Part shown: positions 25,040 through 28,623 of the stretch, piece after piece
Layout of the letters: each line of letters starts with the position of its first letter
How positions within the stretch are numbered: the first letter of the stretch is position 1
Position numbers and translations under genes: made by a program
Assembly: GCA_002718095.1 (NCBI GenBank)
Contig: PBDP01000002.1
Span: 151,102-179,724, forward strand
Direction of reading: 5' to 3'
From: Chloroflexota bacterium
GTDB lineage: Bacteria > Chloroflexota > Dehalococcoidia > Lucifugimonadales > UBA826
DNA length: 28,623 nucleotides
Notes under the pieces: model-generated
Seen by the model: only the letters and a program-made list of their open reading frames with translations
Databases searched by the model: none
Told to the model about the DNA's origin: nothing

Positions 25040-26071
25040 ATGTCAAATACATTTAAAGCATTAGTAGCTAAAGTTGAATCTGAGGAATTTCAAATTTCCT
25101 TACAAGATAGGGTTTTGGAAGATTTACCTGAAGGAAATACCATAATAGAAACTAAATATTCATCTCTTAACTATAAAGATGGTATGGCTATAGACGGAAA
25201 TAAGGGAAAAATATTACGGTCTTTACCTATGTCACCAGGAATTGATGCTGCTGGAATAATAAAATCATCCACAGATAAATCATATTCTCTCGGAGATGAA
25301 GTAATAATCACAGGATGGGGATTTGGAGAAACTCATTCTGGAGGGTATTCGCAAGTAATTAGGGTAAATAGTGACTGGTTAGTAAAAAAACCAAAAAACC
25401 TTTCTTTAAAACATTCTATGACTATCGGGACTGCAGGCTTAACAGCGATGCTTTGCATTATGGAGTTAGAAAATGCTGGAATAAGTCCAGAAAAAGGTGA
25501 AGTATTAGTAACAGGGGCTTCAGGAGGTGTTGGAAATATTTCAGTGATGCTTCTTAATAAACTAGGTTACTCAATAACAGCTGTAACCGGAAGGACCGAA
25601 TTAGAATCATATTTAAAAGATATAGGAGCAACAAATATAATCAGTCGAAACGAAATATTGGAAATGACGCGGCCTCTAAATTCAATAAAATGGGCTGGAG
25701 CAATTGACTCTACCGGAGGGGAGATATTATCAAACCTTATTTCAGCGATAGATTTTGAAGGTCCAGTAGCTTGCTGTGGAAATGCAGCAGGAATCAAATT
25801 GTCTACAACTGTAATACCCCTAATAATACGCGGTATAAAGCTACTTGGAGTAAATTCTGTTCAATGCCCAATAGAAAAACGTGTTATTGCTTGGCAAAGA
25901 TTAAGTGATCTGATAGGTAGTGATGAATTTGAAAAAATAACCCAAGAGATAACATTAAATGATATTTATGCGGCTGCCAATGATATTTTAGGTGGTCAGA
26001 TAAGAGGAAGAACAATTATAAATATTTCAGCATCTGAAAATGATTCGTATGAGGAAATATTTAAAGGATAG
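25040..26071 (+). CDS. YhdH/AcuI-type zinc-independent MDR oxidoreductase (acrylyl-CoA reductase-like)
   Basis: A 343-residue NADPH-dependent medium-chain reductase. It begins with the substrate domain motifs YSSLNYKDGMAI and MSPGIDAAG, then GDEVIITGWGFGETHSGGYSQ, IGTAGLTAMLCI and the coenzyme-binding loop VTGASGGVGN (157-166). The C-terminal SVQCPIEKRVIAWQRL is typical of the YhdH/AcuI family, which reduces acryloyl-CoA to propionyl-CoA and protects against acrylate from DMSP breakdown or other routes. The usual catalytic-zinc cysteines are absent, as expected. GGAGG (25031-25035) lies 4 bases before the ATG. It is followed after 4 bases by the amidohydrolase gene. Family firm; exact substrate inferred from the family. 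Confidence 0.88.
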   Translation: MSNTFKALVAKVESEEFQISLQDRVLEDLPEGNTIIETKYSSLNYKDGMAIDGNKGKILRSLPMSPGIDAAGIIKSSTDKSYSLGDEVIITGWGFGETHSGGYSQVIRVNSDWLVKKPKNLSLKHSMTIGTAGLTAMLCIMELENAGISPEKGEVLVTGASGGVGNISVMLLNKLGYSITAVTGRTELESYLKDIGATNIISRNEILEMTRPLNSIKWAGAIDSTGGEILSNLISAIDFEGPVACCGNAAGIKLSTTVIPLIIRGIKLLGVNSVQCPIEKRVIAWQRLSDLIGSDEFEKITQEITLNDIYAAANDILGGQIRGRTIINISASENDSYEEIFKG

Positions 26072-26075
26072 TAAT

Positions 26076-26918
26076 GTGCCGGTAATAGACTCCCATACCC
26101 ACATTCTACCTAAAGATGTTAAAGATAATATCCATAAATATTTGGATATCGACTCTACTTTTAATACTCTGTTTAGTAATTCAGAAAGTATAAGTACTGC
26201 TGAGGAATTAATTGACTCAATGGATAGATTAAAAATAGATACTTCGATTATTTTAGGAATGGGTTGGAATGATAATAAATTTAATGAATATATCAATGAT
26301 TATATTATAGAATCGGGTAAAAAGTATCCTGAAAGATTTATCCCTATCACTGGAATTATCCCTAATGGTGATAATGAAGCAATATATGAAGCGGAAAGAT
26401 GTGTTACTTTAGGAGCAAAGGGATTTGGAGAAATCCATGCAGATGCTCAAAATATAAATATAATAGACAAAAAAAAATTTTCCCCTTATGTAGAAATACT
26501 ACAGTCAAAAAATCTTCCTATAATACTCCATAGTTCAGAACCCGTCGGACACAAATATCCTGGGAAAGGTTCAAGTACTCCAAATAAAATCGAACGTTTT
26601 GTATATAATTTCCCTGAATTGAAAATTATCCTTTCTCACTGGGGTGGAGGAATGTTTTTATATGAATTAATGCCAGAGATATCCAGCTCATTTAAAAATG
26701 TTTACTATGATTCTGCTACCTCTCCATTTCTATATGATCAGAAAATATTTCAAATAGCGATTGAAACAGTCACTTCTGACAAAATATTGTTTGGCAGTGA
26801 CTTCCCCATAATTTCACAAAGTCGTTTATTACAAGAATTACATAATGTCATTATTAATGATAAAGACAAACAAAATATAATCTATCAAAATGCTAAATCA
26901 CTGTTTTTGACAAATTAA
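26076..26918 (+). CDS. Amidohydrolase_2-family metal-dependent hydrolase or decarboxylase
   Basis: A TIM-barrel metalloenzyme of the group that includes ACMSD and related decarboxylases. I chose the GTG at 26076 (280 residues): AAAGGA (26063-26068) is 7 bases upstream, the previous gene stops 4 bases before, and the N-terminus then opens MPVIDSHTHILP, as is usual. ATGs at 26040 and 26049 in frame lack a ribosome-binding site and overlap the reductase. Metal and catalytic residues visible are His7 and His9 (DSHTH), His152 (ILHSSEP), His188 (LSHWGGG) and Asp242 (GSDFP). The YYDSATSPF segment is also typical. Probably co-transcribed with the reductase, but no shared pathway can be named. Substrate unknown. 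Confidence 0.85.
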   Translation: MPVIDSHTHILPKDVKDNIHKYLDIDSTFNTLFSNSESISTAEELIDSMDRLKIDTSIILGMGWNDNKFNEYINDYIIESGKKYPERFIPITGIIPNGDNEAIYEAERCVTLGAKGFGEIHADAQNINIIDKKKFSPYVEILQSKNLPIILHSSEPVGHKYPGKGSSTPNKIERFVYNFPELKIILSHWGGGMFLYELMPEISSSFKNVYYDSATSPFLYDQKIFQIAIETVTSDKILFGSDFPIISQSRLLQELHNVIINDKDKQNIIYQNAKSLFLTN

Positions 26919-26991
26919 TAGACTTTTACAATCTAATATTGATAGAATTTACAGGTGACAATTTTAAGGAATGAGAACAGGAGGAGGAAGA

Positions 26992-27204
26992 ATGTCAGAA
27001 AATGCGTTCCCAAAATGCCAAGAATGTGACTCTGGTATATTATTACCCCTTTCAGATTTTGGAAGCCAAGGTGCCCCTATTCAATATAAAGCTTGGGTTT
27101 GCAATAAGCCAAGTTGTGGGTACAACTTAAAAATACGAAATGGAGACGTTTATCTTAATGAACCAATAGCAAGTGGTGCATCTCACTCCCCAAGAGTAAG
27201 ATAA
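26992..27204 (+). CDS. Small zinc-ribbon protein of unknown function
   Basis: A 70-residue protein with two Cys pairs, CQEC and CNKPSC, separated by 31 residues including the aromatic YKAWVC stretch; this is a plausible four-Cys zinc ribbon. The C-terminal tail is short and Ser/Arg-rich. The ATG at 26992 follows an AGGAGGAGG at 26979-26987 by 4 bases, one of the strongest ribosome-binding sites in the window, which argues for high expression and that the gene is real. An ATG at 26971 would add seven Gly/Arg-rich residues that are in fact the ribosome-binding site, so I reject it. I do not recognise a named family. It lies between the amidohydrolase and a strong hairpin. Confidence 0.75.
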   Translation: MSENAFPKCQECDSGILLPLSDFGSQGAPIQYKAWVCNKPSCGYNLKIRNGDVYLNEPIASGASHSPRVR

Positions 27205-27206
27205 GT

Positions 27207-27237
27207 TATAGAACGTGGCCCAATACCACGTTCTATA
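27207..27237. repeat. Perfect 12-bp inverted repeat (hairpin) between the zinc-ribbon and sortase genes
   Basis: TATAGAACGTGG (27207-27218) and CCACGTTCTATA (27226-27237) enclose the 7-base loop CCCAATA. It starts 2 bases after the zinc-ribbon stop and ends 21 bases before the sortase ATG. No T-run follows on either strand, so it is not a textbook intrinsic terminator. It may stabilise the upstream mRNA 3' end, end transcription in a non-canonical way, or serve as an operator for the sortase gene. Confidence 0.7.
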
Positions 27238-27258
27238 TAAATCACATTTAGGTTGAAA

Positions 27259-28014
27259 ATGAATCGTTTACTTTTAAATAAAATTTCAATTTCAATTATT
27301 GTAATAGGTTCTGTTATATTCTTAATCACAGCATCATACTTGAGCTACGGTTTATATTCGGCAAATCGACTAGATAAATTAAATGTTTCTCAGGAAATTA
27401 ATATTATCGATGGGTACTCATCTGATATATACGCCAACTTGTTACATCCTAAAGATTGGGCTTTCCCAATATGGGGAGAAAAAGACCATATCAGTAACAC
27501 ATTCAACAACCCTAATAAAAAGTTGGGGGATTCATCAGAAACATCTAACCTAATAAATTTGGACCTTGTGGGCCCTGCGATCCAAATAGTAATTCCAAGT
27601 ATACGTGTGGATTCTGAGGTTCAACAGCTAAATATTACTGTAGAAAATGGGGTCTCAAAATATGAAACTCCTAAAAATATGGTCGGACGAGTATCAACTA
27701 ATATTGAAAGGATGAATAGCATATCAGGTTGGTATTTTGGGCATTTTGACAGCCCTATTCAAAGAGAAGGTAATGTATTTCAAAATCTGCCAGAGGTCGC
27801 AACTCACATTAAAAATGGTGATCCAGTATTTATATATATAAGAAGCCTAGAAAATGAATATATTTACCAGGCTATTAGTTCTAAAGTAATTCACGAGTCC
27901 GAAGTTGAACTATACGATGCCGGAATTGACCATGTCATCTTAGTAACTTGCGCAAATAAGCCTTTATATAATTATAGGCAGTTAGTAAAAGCTAAACTTA
28001 TATCGATCAATTAA
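27259..28014 (+). CDS. Sortase-family transpeptidase
   Basis: A membrane-anchored cysteine transpeptidase, 251 residues. A short basic N-terminus is followed by one membrane segment (about residues 9-31, ISIIVIGSVIFLITASYL) and an extracytoplasmic domain. The sortase core begins AIQIVIPSIRVDSEVQ, with the catalytic His162 in WYFGHFDSP, Cys231 in VILVTCAN and Arg240 in YNYRQLVKA, the complete catalytic triad of the family. Subclass cannot be fixed by eye. No LPxTG-type substrate gene is seen in the window. I chose the ATG at 27259, 6 bases after an AGG; a TTG at 27253 in frame would destroy that site. Its 3' end overlaps the convergent LysR-type gene by 8 bases. Confidence 0.88.
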   Translation: MNRLLLNKISISIIVIGSVIFLITASYLSYGLYSANRLDKLNVSQEINIIDGYSSDIYANLLHPKDWAFPIWGEKDHISNTFNNPNKKLGDSSETSNLINLDLVGPAIQIVIPSIRVDSEVQQLNITVENGVSKYETPKNMVGRVSTNIERMNSISGWYFGHFDSPIQREGNVFQNLPEVATHIKNGDPVFIYIRSLENEYIYQAISSKVIHESEVELYDAGIDHVILVTCANKPLYNYRQLVKAKLISIN

Positions 28015-28623
28015 TTCCCGAAGTTACGTGCAAAGTATCTCTCATAACTTTAAGAAATTTCTCTGCCGGATTTGAAAGGTTTTTACCAGGCAATGTAATT
28101 ACACCAGCCTGATGAACAGGTAGGAAATTAGCCAGACTAACAATACCTAAATCACTAAGATCAGATTGTTCTATAGCCAATTTTGGGCCCACAGAAATTC
28201 CCATTCCTAAAGCCACATACTTTTTTATCATATCCAAACTATCTAATTCCATAATTACTTCATACTTTCGACCTAATTTTTGTAGTTGAGCCTCAAGAAT
28301 TTCTCGAGTGTGTGAAGGAAAGGCCATTAATATCAATGGATATTCTGATATAACATCAAGTGATTTAATTGGACGAGTTAGTAATTCATGTCCTTTAGGG
28401 GCTATTAAAACTCTTTCATACAAAAATAGTCCTTCAAAATTTAAATCTTCAGTTTTATCGGTATGTTGAATGATTCCAGCATCAATTTCACCTGTCTTTA
28501 CCATATTAATTATATTGACTGTAGAAGATGACTTAATTTTTAAAAATACGTTCGGATATAAATTATTGAATACCCTGACTACTCTTAATAAAGTATGAGG
28601 GATTATATCTGGGGTAGCAGCAA
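28007..28623 (-). CDS. LysR-type transcriptional regulator, N-terminus cut by window edge
   Basis: The visible 205 or so residues are the effector-binding (periplasmic-binding-protein-like) domain of a LysR regulator. The frame is open to the right edge: upstream of the ATG at 28504 it reads ATPDIIPHTLLRVVRVFNN then LYPNVFLKIKS, the typical first strand and helix of the domain, so that ATG is not the start. Later landmarks are MVKTGEIDAGIIQH, LIAPKGHELLTRP, EYPLILMAFPSHTREILE and VALGMGISVGPKLAI. The DNA-binding helix-turn-helix lies outside the window. Neighbouring targets cannot be judged since LysR genes usually regulate the divergent gene, here beyond the edge. Confidence 0.88.
   Translation of the reverse strand, partial: AATPDIIPHTLLRVVRVFNNLYPNVFLKIKSSSTVNIINMVKTGEIDAGIIQHTDKTEDLNFEGLFLYERVLIAPKGHELLTRPIKSLDVISEYPLILMAFPSHTREILEAQLQKLGRKYEVIMELDSLDMIKKYVALGMGISVGPKLAIEQSDLSDLGIVSLANFLPVHQAGVITLPGKNLSNPAEKFLKVMRDTLHVTSGIN

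Noticed and set aside
26040-26918. Amidohydrolase starting at ATG 26040 or 26049
   Set aside because: Neither has a ribosome-binding site and both overlap the reductase; GTG 26076 follows AAAGGA by 7 bases and yields the standard N-terminus.
1-28623. Mobile elements, CRISPR arrays, tRNA or rRNA genes, defence systems
   Set aside because: Looked for direct-repeat arrays, transposase or integrase motifs and RNA gene signatures on both strands and saw none.

Overview
The window is AT-rich chromosomal DNA (roughly one third G+C by eye, not computed). It is almost entirely protein coding, with central-metabolism genes packed tightly on both strands. No rRNA, tRNA, CRISPR array, insertion sequence or phage gene was recognised. 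The gene set suggests a streamlined marine bacterium, most likely an AT-rich Chloroflexota/Dehalococcoidia (SAR202-like) lineage. It includes a Ycf45-type AAA/R3H ATPase, PdxST, two class I glutamine synthetases beside GltBD, an MshA-like glycosyltransferase, a DsbA-like oxidoreductase with a single-thiol active site and a sortase. That placement is inference from gene flavour, not from a marker phylogeny.

Layout. 1-5726 (+): enolase (5' cut by the window edge), GAPDH, then pdxS-pdxT for pyridoxal phosphate synthesis, the Ycf45-like ATPase and overlapping tmk. 5728-6453 (-): a PHP-family phosphatase, divergent from a two-domain GNAT acetyltransferase (6541-7467, +). 7469-11371 (-): a tight block read in the order thrC, folE, CelD-like acyltransferase, MshA-like glycosyltransferase. 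11543-12775 (+): glyA, with a palindrome in its leader. 12776-15797 (-): a DsbA-like oxidoreductase, rnc and a ThDP-dependent acetolactate-synthase-superfamily enzyme. 15966-24940 (+): a nitrogen-assimilation cluster of a GSI-beta-like glnA, a terminator or attenuator hairpin, a GSI-alpha-like glnA, gltB and gltD. 25040-28014 (+): an AcuI/YhdH-like reductase, an amidohydrolase, a small zinc-ribbon protein, a strong hairpin and a sortase. 28007-28623 (-): a LysR-type regulator, cut by the window edge.

The most notable observation is the DsbA-like gene at 15171-15797. An AGGAGG ribosome-binding site precedes an ATG at 15797. The frame stays coding across an in-frame TGA at 15756-15758, which sits exactly where this thioredoxin-fold family has its active-site cysteine (DFS-TGA-PFV). 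A hairpin with a small G-containing apical loop follows at a distance typical of bacterial SECIS elements. Together these suggest a selenocysteine protein, though a point mutation or sequencing error is not excluded.

Functionally the window covers lower glycolysis, B6, folate, threonine and one-carbon metabolism, and a complete GS/GOGAT ammonium-assimilation route. The first GS has Phe where the adenylylated Tyr would be, so control by adenylylation looks lost. The hairpin just before the second GS suggests control at the transcript level instead. All four convergent gene pairs abut or overlap, consistent with genome streamlining.
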